From NCBI GenBank assembly GCA_977006965.1, contig OZ345359.1, positions 558,001 to 622,000 on the forward strand: DNA of 64,000 nt. Direction: 5' to 3'. Under the pieces are notes generated by a model. It saw nothing but the letters and a program-made list of their open reading frames with translations, was not told the origin of the DNA and did no database searches. A program made the position numbers and the translations under genes. The DNA comes from Phymatolithon calcareum (Eukaryota; Rhodophyta; Florideophyceae; Hapalidiales). Positions 42,764 through 51,471 of the stretch are shown piece by piece (within the stretch, counting starts at the first letter, position 1; every line of letters starts with the position of its first letter).

Positions 42764-43371
42764 TGCACACGATAAAATTTACTCTTTTTACCAAGTGTAT
42801 TTTCGTAGAGTGCTCTGGTTATCATAACGAGTAGTAGTTTTTGCAAGGGGTGCCGATTTAGCGAATTTTGCCACCTTTTTCGGTCCATGCAGCGAATTTC
42901 CTCATTTTTAAAATGTCATGTCTTCAATTTTTAATGTAAAATGTATCTTTAGTGGTAAATATTTAACAATGTTACGAGAGCAAATAGCTGTCAAAACGCA
43001 ACAATTCGCAGTTGTTCCGCAACTTCCAGCTCTTCAACTTCATTGCGTCATTGTGGATGCCACGCGTCACTTGATTTACAGTTAATTTGAAACGATATGT
43101 CAGTAATCAAAATTTAATAATCTGATATTGCCCAACCATAATGGACTAATCAACCTGATTATTGATTAATAATCAGCATCTCTGTAGTTGATGTACATCC
43201 CGAATAAAAGAGCTCGAGCTCGTCTAATTAAAATGAACAGGGAATTGGCATCACATGTAACTTTTGAGTCCGAGCAGAAAGAGGAGATACTATAGTTGCA
43301 GGTCTACATTAGCCGCATTTGCGCTTGTGCCTGTGGCCACATTTCCCATTTATTCCACCTGGTGCAAGGCA

Positions 43372-44025
43372 ATGTGCTTGTTCACAGCATTTCAGTCCTT
43401 GCCAGGACGACTCCCGGCCTCTGTCGAGAAACGAAAACGATGCGGCATTTCATGTTGCACAGTGCCAAATACGACAACGCGACGCGGCCTCCTTCGTGCG
43501 GCAGCGGCAATGGTTGCGGCTAGCTCATTTTCAGCCGACCCTCGCGGAAACTCTGTGGCGGTAGCGGGACCACCGAAGTCCGAGAATCTTGAAAGCGCAG
43601 TTGTCCCCATCGTAATGTGCCGAACGGTGATGAACCCAGTGCGAAGGTACATTGAAGAGGGAGAGTGGGATAAGAGCAGGACCAATATTAACTACTGCAC
43701 TAGAGTTCTGGCACTGAAGAAGAACATTCGCAAAAGCGCAGAATTTCTCGAAGGCGATGCATTTTATGACGCACTCAACACTGCAGGGGAGCTGGACAAT
43801 ATCATGACACAACTCGATGCCACAGTCTACACACCATTGTTCATTCCGTCGGATGAAGGCGTCTCTGTGGAACAACGAAAATATCAGAAGCAAGCGTTCA
43901 GCTACTACGACATGGCCATCGAGTATCTGGATTCATTTTTTGCGTCAATTCCGAACGAGGAGCTGGAGAAAGCGCGTCAAACTGCGGGAAGACAATCCTA
44001 CGAAATCGTTGTTGAAGCAAACTGA
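43372..44025 (+). CDS. PsbQ'-like photosystem II extrinsic protein
   Basis: 217 residues from the ATG at 43372; the frame continues 36 codons upstream but from a TTG. The bipartite presequence has a basic, Cys/Ser-rich plastid part (1 to about 34) and a thylakoid-lumen part with twin arginines (TTRRGLLRAAAAMVAA, Arg37-Arg38) and a likely cleavage after AVA (63-65). The mature protein, about 150 residues, is mainly helical, as expected of the PsbQ four-helix bundle (NPVRRYIEEGEWDKSRTNI, FSYYDMAIEYLDSFFASI). PsbQ' binds the lumenal face of PSII in red algae and stabilises oxygen evolution. Single exon. Confidence 0.88.
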   Translation: MCLFTAFQSLPGRLPASVEKRKRCGISCCTVPNTTTRRGLLRAAAAMVAASSFSADPRGNSVAVAGPPKSENLESAVVPIVMCRTVMNPVRRYIEEGEWDKSRTNINYCTRVLALKKNIRKSAEFLEGDAFYDALNTAGELDNIMTQLDATVYTPLFIPSDEGVSVEQRKYQKQAFSYYDMAIEYLDSFFASIPNEELEKARQTAGRQSYEIVVEAN

Positions 44026-44290
44026 AGTGCATTGCTGTTCGGAAGCATAGCGGACCTCAATCTCTGTGGTGGAAAACGGCAGGCACTCACCGTCGACAAA
44101 GAGCGTAACTTTCTAGGGACGTAAAGTTAGTCCCAGTGCAGGCATTGTGCGAAGTGCAAATACCTAAGGTCGTTTGCTGAGGATCAGGCACTCTATTTTA
44201 CAACAAACTTTGGACTAATATCCAACGTTTGCAGTCCGAAAAGTTAGTACGCTAACTGTTATTGTCAGTGAATAAGTTGCGTCTGCGCGT
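44026..44290. other. Short intergenic gap, no gene
   Basis: 3' flanks of the convergent PsbQ' and sulfotransferase genes; nothing recognised. Confidence 0.5.
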
Positions 44291-45319
44291 TCAAAGCAAG
44301 TACTTCTTTTTTCTCAACCAGTCATTGCAAACAGGTTCGCGCTCCACGGCCCGTATTCCCTTCTCGATAAAGTTTTCACTCAGCTTTTCCAGCGAGATAT
44401 GTCTCGGGCTCATTAGGTTTGCCAAATGCCAATCCACCCGCGCCTCGGGCTCCCCTCCAAGCGGCACTCTGAGTCGCTGCACCTCGCGCAGGGTGCGTCT
44501 ATAGTCGCTCTCAGAGTATTTCCACGGTAGTTTCTCACCCAACCGTCGAATGAGTCGCATAAGCGCAGCATCGCTGCCGTCTTTCCAATCCTCGTACTGC
44601 ACGTCGACAATGGGCACGGTGCTACCGGCTTCAATGATGAGGCTGTCCCTTCGACGAATGAGCGAGCGGCACAGTTCGGCCCATTTCGTGTCACTTTCAA
44701 ATGCTGTACGGTTGTGCGCAAACATCTTGAACGCGGACACAGTCTCCTCGCGAAGATCACGGAAACTAGTGTATAAAAGGTCGACATCTTCCGCAAAGCG
44801 ACGTTTGTTTGCAGGTCCAGCAAACACATAGTACTGGTGTGCCGTGTGAACCTTGACGAGAACCGATGTGCCCATCGTCCGCAAAAGGGCTACACGATCA
44901 TAATGCGTAGTGTTAATGTTCTCCGGAACGAGTTTCTGCAGCATCCAGTTACTGGAGGCGACAGTGTTGGGGTCTCGAATACGCATTAGTACTCGAAGCA
45001 CATTGTAGATGAAGGTTGATCCTGTGCGCGGGGCGCCGCCAGCGACCACGAAAATGGGTTTTGCAGGTTCCGTGTTGCCGGACAATCCGGTCCTGCTCAG
45101 TAAGGGGATTAGAAGACCGTCGTCTCTCATGCCTACGGCAGACAGCGCGTTTTGAAGAATGAAAACGGCACCACAGAGAGAAAGCAACAGAATTAGGATG
45201 GGCCATTTAAGCAATGCATTGCGCAGGCGACGCTCGCTGCGGTGGCGACCGGGAAGGACACTGCGGGTAGAGGGACGGCGGAGCATGTCCAAAGAGGAGA
45301 CGAAATTTGCTTGACCCAT
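44291..45319 (-). CDS. Golgi-type carbohydrate sulfotransferase
   Basis: 342 residues from the ATG at 45319. Type II topology: a basic N-terminus, a membrane anchor at about 38-56 (WPILILLLSLCGAVFIL) and a lumenal domain. The PAPS 5'-phosphosulfate loop is GGAPRTGSTFIYNVL (94-108), and the 3'-phosphate motif is YTSFRDLREETVSAF (183-197). It should transfer sulfate from PAPS to a glycan; red algae sulfate their cell-wall galactans in the Golgi. The acceptor cannot be told from sequence. Single exon. Confidence 0.85.
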   Translation of the reverse strand: MGQANFVSSLDMLRRPSTRSVLPGRHRSERRLRNALLKWPILILLLSLCGAVFILQNALSAVGMRDDGLLIPLLSRTGLSGNTEPAKPIFVVAGGAPRTGSTFIYNVLRVLMRIRDPNTVASSNWMLQKLVPENINTTHYDRVALLRTMGTSVLVKVHTAHQYYVFAGPANKRRFAEDVDLLYTSFRDLREETVSAFKMFAHNRTAFESDTKWAELCRSLIRRRDSLIIEAGSTVPIVDVQYEDWKDGSDAALMRLIRRLGEKLPWKYSESDYRRTLREVQRLRVPLGGEPEARVDWHLANLMSPRHISLEKLSENFIEKGIRAVEREPVCNDWLRKKKYLL

Positions 45320-45919
45320 CCCAAATCTCGCCTTCTATTCCCTGCCAGGGATTCACAATCATCCTCCATTTGCAGTAACCAGACAATGGGATGCAATGCA
45401 AAAAATGTATCGCACCGCCCCGGAGGAATTCACCAGGTGCAGGACGAGGAGATGAAAATCAGGGGCTATCCTATCCCCTGTGGAAATTCAATTCACGACA
45501 CGCCCGGGCTCGGGGCAAGACAATCGACCGATCGGCCCCTGAAGTTTTCCGGCCCGATCGGCCATCAGTTGCAATGTCCTGAACTGAACATTCCCTGATG
45601 TAGGGCTAGTGTATTGCTGTACAGTATTGCACAGCATTACGAAAAAGCACGTGTGGACGTGTACTAGGGCTATTACGTAAAAATGACGCTTAATTCCGAA
45701 CAAAAACATTAATTGTAATAAAAACTTCTAGATGTATTGCTCTACTTCTCTTCAGCTTACAGAGGTTGTTGAGCCAGGGGGATGATCAGAAGGCTGCATT
45801 CAAGCTCTTCGAACGCAGTAGGTGTTTTTACTCAAAAAAAGTTTAATTTCAAGTGATCGTCGGATAAGCAAAGCACCTGCACAGCACCCAGCGGGGTGCC
45901 ATGAAGCTGAAAGGTGCAG
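45320..45919. other. Divergent intergenic region
   Basis: No gene. Contains a short hairpin GCACCC-AGCG-GGGTGC just upstream of the TATA box of the secreted SnoaL-like gene. Confidence 0.45.
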
Positions 45920-45928
45920 TATATAAAG
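45920..45928 (+). promoter_or_regulatory. TATA box of the secreted SnoaL-like gene
   Basis: TATATAAAG, 86 bp before the ATG at 46014; a well-formed TATA element at a normal distance for a short 5' UTR. Confidence 0.65.
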
Positions 45929-46013
45929 CCCTCAGCCCAGGTTGGCTTGCCACAACTCCCAACGAGGCATCCGCACTTCCAATCAGACAGCCTTGTTGCT
46001 CGCTATCACTAAG

Positions 46014-46532
46014 ATGAAGGTCTTCACTTGTGCTCTTCTCCTCTCCATTGCTGCCGTCGTTGCCACTCGACCGGCTTTGTTGCCTGCGTGCAAAAATGCC
46101 GTGGTGACCGAAACGTACTTTTCTGTCGATCGTACGCGCTCATCCATGTGCGTATCGACTCCAGAACAGGTTCGCGCGGTGTTCGAAAACCATTTTAAGC
46201 AGCTTAATGCGTGCAACGTGCTCGGACTCAAGCAGGAGCGACTTCCAGAGACGCAGTTGTACTTCGGTCCTGACACTATCAAGGGAGAGGGTAGCGTTGA
46301 TAAGATTTTCTCCGATCATTGCAGGGCCCGCGGCAAGGGCGGTCTTCGCGGTTTGACCTTTGTAGAGAAAGAGAGCTTCATTGTCGGAAATACGATCAGT
46401 GCACGCTGGGTTGCAAACGCCCCCTTCTTGGCGGAGCCGTACCCTGGAAGTGATGCGTATGTCACCTGTGGTGACAAGATGCTTACCATTGTTTCCACCT
46501 TTGACCCTAGCGAGCTCAAGTTCAAGCCCTGA
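46014..46532 (+). CDS. Secreted SnoaL/NTF2-like protein
   Basis: 172 residues from the ATG at 46014 (the upstream frame to 45942 lies across the TATA-proximal region and is unlikely to be translated). Signal peptide at about 1-17 (MKVFTCALLLSIAAVVAT). The rest resembles a SnoaL-like NTF2 fold: TPEQVRAVFENHFKQLNACN, then strands ending SFIVGNTISARWVANAPFL and MLTIVSTFDPSELKF. No obvious catalytic residue set. A strong TATA box suggests high or inducible expression. Extracellular role unknown. Confidence 0.65.
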   Translation: MKVFTCALLLSIAAVVATRPALLPACKNAVVTETYFSVDRTRSSMCVSTPEQVRAVFENHFKQLNACNVLGLKQERLPETQLYFGPDTIKGEGSVDKIFSDHCRARGKGGLRGLTFVEKESFIVGNTISARWVANAPFLAEPYPGSDAYVTCGDKMLTIVSTFDPSELKFKP

Positions 46533-47596
46533 TTTTATCAACTAGCTCTTTTTCAAACTACTGATGCTTTCTAATTCTTGCCTGTGCCCGTTATCAATCA
46601 CATTTGCTTTTCTTTCTCTTCTTGCCCGCATTGGGAGACGAAGTCTAGAGGACAATAAATACCTCTGCCTCGGCAAGTCGTTCGAATAGCAGACACCTTT
46701 AGCATTGGCAATCTCGTATCCAAGCGCCCATTGGGACTTTCAGCAAATTGAAATTTCGGTGCATTACGTGTGCCAAACGGCGAGCTGTCCTCGGGCGTGG
46801 CAGGCACATATGAGTTATGCGAAACGCACGGACTCGTAGGTGTCATTCATTTCATATGAATGGAACCTCGTGTTGGAGATCTGTTTCCAGCTTGTTCCAT
46901 TGCGCCAACATGTGCAGCATGGGAAATTCAGAATCCTGATGAGCTACTTGGGAGAAGCGCGCATTGCTGGCGACCTTGGAAAATACGTCGAAGTGCACAG
47001 TCCCTTTGCACCAGTTCACATTAATCCTTCTCGATCGCCACAGACACTTTCACGAGAGAAAGAGAGGGTCTTCGACAGAACATTCCCGTGGCGAACATTT
47101 CGCGGTCGTGTAGTATTTATCGTACTAGCAAAGAAAACGGAACGGAGCATTGGTGCGAAATGCACTGTGCAAACCAGCACGTACCGAGTACTGTACACTG
47201 TCCTGGAGTGTCACTCTGCAGAGCCGGAGTCGAGTCAAGTTGCTCCACCCTGGTTAACACTGTAACTGATGATCTCAGATCCCGCTGCTGATGCGAATAT
47301 TGTGATTTAATTAGAGAAGATGCAATTACAATCGCACTCCACTGAACCAGATTGCTGGCCAAGGCGTGCCGGACAAGACTTCCATCTTTCCTTACCGATC
47401 TAGATCGGGCACGTCTGCCGTCCTTGACAAAAAACTCAGATTTCCATCAAAGTCCCAGGTCCGCGTACGGACCATTAAGCCATAAGATGTGTACTCCCAG
47501 GCCAGGGACATGTGGGGGTTGTGCACCGGTTGCGAGGGATGACATGAGCCCGGGGGCATGAAAATAAGGATTTCGTACGAGTCTCCTATCAAAGCT
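46533..47596. other. Intergenic, no gene seen
   Basis: About 1 kb. A 141-codon frame at 46840-47265 starts on GTG and shows no domain; judged chance. Confidence 0.45.
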
Positions 47597-48194
47597 GGGA
47601 GCTGCGGGAAATAGCGTTTTTTCGATGTTTTCGATGATTCAGAGTTTTTTTGATGTTGGAGCTCATCAGAATCGCGAAGCATGATGATTTGTCTTCTGAT
47701 CGTTTGGAAATGTGTCCAATCAAAAAGCAGTATGCGAAGAATTTTCTTTGCAATTGTGAAGAAGTACACAATTGTTCATTGGTGTAGTGAGCCAATCATT
47801 TCGATCTATTTTAAATTTTCAAACGTTACGGAACTTGATTTACAAGCGAAACAAGCGAAAAGACAAGCGAAAAGACAAGCGCTTGTCTTTTTGCAGGGAG
47901 CTGCGGGAAATAGCGTTTTTTCGATGTTTTCGATGATTCAGAGTTTTTTTGATGTTGGAGCTCATCAGAATCGCGAAGCATGATGATTTGTCTTCTGATC
48001 GTTTGGAAATGTGTCCAATCAAAAAGCAGTATGCGAAGAATTTTCTTTGCAATTGTGAGGAAGTACACAATTGTTCATTGGTGTAGTGAGCCAATCATTT
48101 CGATCTATTTTAAATTTTCAAACGTTACGGAACTTGATTTACAAGCGAAACAAGCGAAAAGACAAGCGAAAAGACAAGCGCTTGTCTTTTTGCA
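47597..48194. repeat. 299-bp tandem direct duplication
   Basis: Two head-to-tail copies (47597-47895 and 47896-48194) differ at about one base (gaagaag versus gaggaag). Each copy ends in acaagcga-type short repeats and a perfect 22-bp palindrome AAAAGACAAGC/GCTTGTCTTTT (first copy 47870-47891). Near identity means a recent duplication. Frames in either strand are duplicated shadows. Confidence 0.92.
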
Positions 48195-48246
48195 GGTGAA
48201 ACTTCAAAGCTCTGTACAGCCCCCCGAGATGCTTATATCATAATTC

Positions 48247-48296
48247 TTTTGGCTGTCCTTTTTAGGTTACCAGGCTACCTAAAAAGGACACCAAAA
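48247..48296. repeat. Hairpin
   Basis: TGTCCTTTTTAGGT pairs with ACCTAAAAAGGACA (14 bp, 9-nt loop), extended by TTTTGG/CCAAAA across a one-base bulge. Confidence 0.8.
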
Positions 48297-48950
48297 AAAA
48301 TTGACAGTGCTGCAGCCCTAAAGATGCACGGGCGTCCTATAAAATGCAAAACTACACTGATTTCGCAACAATCGCGTTTTGCATGTTGAAAAGCACGGTT
48401 CGGGAAGAGATGGACGGTCCATAAAATATAGCGTGCTTTTTTCCCCTCATCCAAATCTAAAAAGCACACCGGTTTTGAACTAAATCCCGTAAGCGGTTTC
48501 AGCGCTACACGCTCTTAAAGATTTGAAAACGCTTGTAAGTCGCTTGTGTTTCGCTTGTGTTTCGCTTGTGTTTTTCAAAAACGCTTGTAAAGCGGTACAG
48601 TTGCAAAAAGTTACGAACTTGATTCGAAACTGGCCAATAAGATAATGTGTCGTGTCATTTAATTGAGCTATCATATATTCTTTTTTTGCAAAGTTTCACC
48701 TTGCTGGACTAATAATTACAGACCAATTTCGCGGAATAGGTACAAACTCCGATATGATATATCGATATCAATAACCATGGAAGTATCATGCGTCAAATAT
48801 CAAAAAAGTGCTGTTTCCCGCACCTCCCTGCTATGTAGGGATGACATAGAAGCAATCAGTTGCAAGAGGAAGCCGATCATCGGCATGCCGTCTACCCCCT
48901 CAGCCGGTTGACAAGTACTGTATAAGATAGGCCTATAGGCCTATGATATA
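48297..48950. other. Intergenic with inverted aagcg repeats
   Basis: At about 48530-48600 the text cgcttgtgttt is repeated three times. It is the inverted counterpart of the acaagcg repeats ending the tandem duplication, and aagtttcacc near 48692 mirrors ggtgaaactt at 48196. So this stretch and the duplication may be two arms of one degraded element. Confidence 0.4.
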
Positions 48951-48958
48951 CCTTCATG

Positions 48959-48986
48959 TACGGTACATCATATATGATGTACCGTA
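48959..48986. repeat. 28-bp perfect palindrome
   Basis: TACGGTACATCATA followed directly by its reverse complement. It sits inside the left arm of the TIR element, and the right arm lacks most of it. Confidence 0.88.
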
Positions 48987-49163
48987 TATGAGGGGTAGGG
49001 CTGGACCATTATTTACGAATGGATTCATGATTAAATTTTTCCTTATTATTGGCATTAAAATGTATCTGCAAATCATTGATCGTAAGTGGCGAAAAAAGGC
49101 GCTGTGGGAGGGGCGGAAGGGTCGTTCCAACTGTAATCGACGTTCCAATGCTGTAAGGCGCAA

Positions 49164-49477
49164 TGTCAATCATACTCCCAAATGGTGCTTACATGGGCTT
49201 ACACTCACCGACCTCAGTGGCCGGCGAGTTCCTGTGTTACTTCATCCTGCTTCTATTCTCTCCCCTTGCTCTTTCCCGGGTAGAACGTCTAACACTAAGT
49301 AAAAGCTACAAGCTACTTTGGTGTACTGCGAAGGCATTGGCCGGAGTCCGTTCTCACAGTGAAGGCATTGGCCGGATCACCTTTCATTCCACCTATCCCT
49401 TTTCCCGCGTGACCATCCAGCCGGCCGATCGTACGACCGGCGGCTCAGGCGAGGCGCAAAGTGACCGTTCGACGACA
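49164..49477 (+). repeat. 5' LTR
   Basis: 314 bp. It carries an extra 31-bp copy of the gaaggcattggccgg region (about 49347-49377) that is single in the 3' LTR. Confidence 0.95.
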
Positions 49478-49555
49478 ATCCGGATTCAACGGCTTGCTTT
49501 GTGCTAGCTCCCCTTTTTCGCCCGACAACAGAAGTTCTCACCGCAGTACTGCAAG

Positions 49556-50340
49556 ATGTCGCAAGAAGGCTTACCCGCTGCTTCTGCGTCCGGTAACCCC
49601 GCCTCAGATGGGAACCTCGCCCCGGCCCCGACTGTCATGACGAAAGCGCAGGCGTCGCAACGCTACGCTCGTCTCAAGAAAATGGCGGACTGCATCAGCG
49701 ACGAGGATGACTTCTACAGTCAGTACCAGGGTGCAGCTCGCAATATTCTGGACATTTTCCCCACCCCCCACAGCTCCGGCTCCACTCATGCTGTCATGCC
49801 CGCCCCTTTGGAGGTCTGCGAGGTCATGTCCGACATCCTTCCAGTCCCGCCCTCTTTGTTTACCGATGACTACTACCGTCGCCCGACCTTCCCCATCAAG
49901 GTATTACACAGCATCTCGGAGTTTTATGGCTTTGGCATCATCCCACAAGACTTTATTGTGCAGCTGTCGCTCCAGGATCATGAGCTTGCGCACAAAAGTG
50001 TCATGAATCAAGCCTGGTTCGCATACGTTCTCGGGTTGGACCCTAGATCTACTCGCTCTGTCATCGACAAATTCAAGAACGCCCGATCCATACAAACTCA
50101 CAGGCCACCCGGGGCTCCTACGGCTGGAACCGCTGGTCATGTAGGATTTCAACCCCGTTCGACACTCGCGGCACATCAGCCGACTCCAGCGCTGGCTTCG
50201 ATTCGGAGCTCTTCTACTGTACTACCGACCGAGCGCTCTGTCTTTACTGCTCATCCCGGTCACCTTCCCGGTTCTCCGCCTCCTCGTGTCCACTCCGTAA
50301 CGGGACCGAGGCACCATGCCACAGCGTTCGACTCTTTCCG
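49556..50340 (+). CDS. Copia gag, N-terminal part (frame breaks near 50.3 kb)
   Basis: Starts at the ATG at 49556 (MSQEGLPAASASGN), 78 bp after the 5' LTR. Coherent to about residue 180 (HKSVMNQAWFAYVLGLDPR), then a Pro/Ser/Thr-rich linker. From about 50310-50340 protein-like text continues in the -1 frame, while this frame runs on as unlikely sequence to 50482. So gag is either broken by a frameshift mutation or read by frameshifting. I recognise no conserved capsid motif in this part. Confidence 0.7.
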
Positions 50341-51471
50341 TTTCCGCTGGAGTACGAGGACACGCGGAAGGCGAACTATGTGCACCAGCAGTTTTACGGT
50401 CGCAAGTTTACCGGAGATCTCTCCCAGTCCATCGTACTTCTACTCCGTGACTACGAAGCATGCGCTCGTCAGCACTTGCTGACCCCGGGACAGAAGGCGG
50501 ACGACTTCATGAATGTCCTTGATGGCCCGGCTCGCACGTTTCTGCTCAACCAGTACACTCCAGGTATGTCCTACGAGGACGTTTGCGCCCTTATGAAGGA
50601 TGAATACGACAGCGACTCGCGCCAGCTCCAGGTCCAATCTACATTGGAAGGCCTTAAGCTTGAGAGCTTTATGTCTTCTCACTTGTTAAGCTCCGTTCCG
50701 GAAGGCCTGACTAAGCTGGTGGAGCATATCGAACAGCTCACGCCGCAGTGCCCACCTGGTTTTCGCTCGGATGAGAATAAGATCCGGTTCCTCCGTAAGG
50801 CTGTCCTCGGCTTTGAATGGGCTCTCGCCCCTATTCGGAACCTCGTATCCCACAGGTACAAGTTCCATGGCTTCGTCACGGCCTTGCATGAAAGCCTGCA
50901 GCTCGCCAACGAGCTCAAAGAGGCTAACCATCAGGGCGTTGCGACTGGACTCGCAGAAGTGGAATCTGAACCAACGCACTTCCAGCGCTATGGGCGCCGC
51001 CCCCGCGATGTACGCAAGCACCCTCCTCGCCGCAACCCCAACTTAAGGAGAAACTTTACTCCTAGGCCTCATGCCCGCTCGCTCACTTTTGATGACGCCC
51101 GCCGCCGCAACGAGTGCTTCAAATGCTCTGCGAAGTGGACCCGAGGACACGTTTGCGATGAAGGAGCGATCGCTGCACACACAGGAGACCGACTCCGAAG
51201 CGGGGAGTCTCACGTCCATATCATTCGAGACTTCATTCTCGGAATGGAGGGAGAGAATCAGTCAGAAATTCCGACTGACGCTCCAGGGACGGAGGGAGCA
51301 TCCACCCACTTCGGCGAAACCGCAGCCCAAGAACTCGAAGATGCCTTAGCTGGTGCAAGCATTACCGAGCATTCCGACCGGCACTATCAGGAGGATTTCG
51401 ACAAGGAGTTTACGACGAACATTGTCTCTTCAATCCTCTCAGAGCAGATGCCGCCGTCGGATTTTCGTTAA
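50340..51471 (+). CDS. Copia gag, C-terminal part with zinc-knuckle-like motif
   Basis: Continues gag in the -1 frame; first ATG-free text FPLEYEDTRKANYVHQQFYG flows into LSQSIVLLLRDYEACARQ, a retrotransposon-gag-like region (AFLGY-type helix pairs, ARTFLLNQYTPGMSYEDV). A basic RNA-binding stretch (RRPRDVRKHPPRRNPNLRR) precedes an incomplete zinc knuckle ECFKCSAKWTRGHVC. Ends at the TAA at 51469-51471, overlapping the pol frame, which is again shifted by -1. Confidence 0.75.

Larger units (their letters stand above)
38845..43233 (+). mobile_element. Full-length Mutator-like element (MULE) with long inverted repeats
   Basis: The transposase frame is framed by long, imperfect inverted repeats of about 400 bp. 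The inner ends match closely: CCTTGCAAAAACTA near 40640-40655 against its complement near 42838-42852, continuing through the ggtgccgatttagcg and ctgcatggaccg text. Farther out, GTTAAATATTTGCCACT (39077-39093) has its inverted partner at about 42954-42970. The outermost match is TTTAATTAG near 38847 against its complement near 43222-43232. The left arm is split by an insertion at about 39134-40574. I could not fix the 9-10-bp target duplication. Outer limits are good to about 10-20 bp. Confidence 0.8.

Noticed and set aside
46840-47265. 141-codon plus-strand frame
   Set aside because: Begins on GTG in a eukaryote and has no recognised domain.
47840-47895. CRISPR-like short repeats (acaagcga)
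   Set aside because: Eukaryotic context, no spacers of constant length; simple sequence repeat.
47681-48243. Paired frames repeated in the tandem duplication
   Set aside because: They appear twice only because the DNA is duplicated; no protein similarity and low complexity at the ends.
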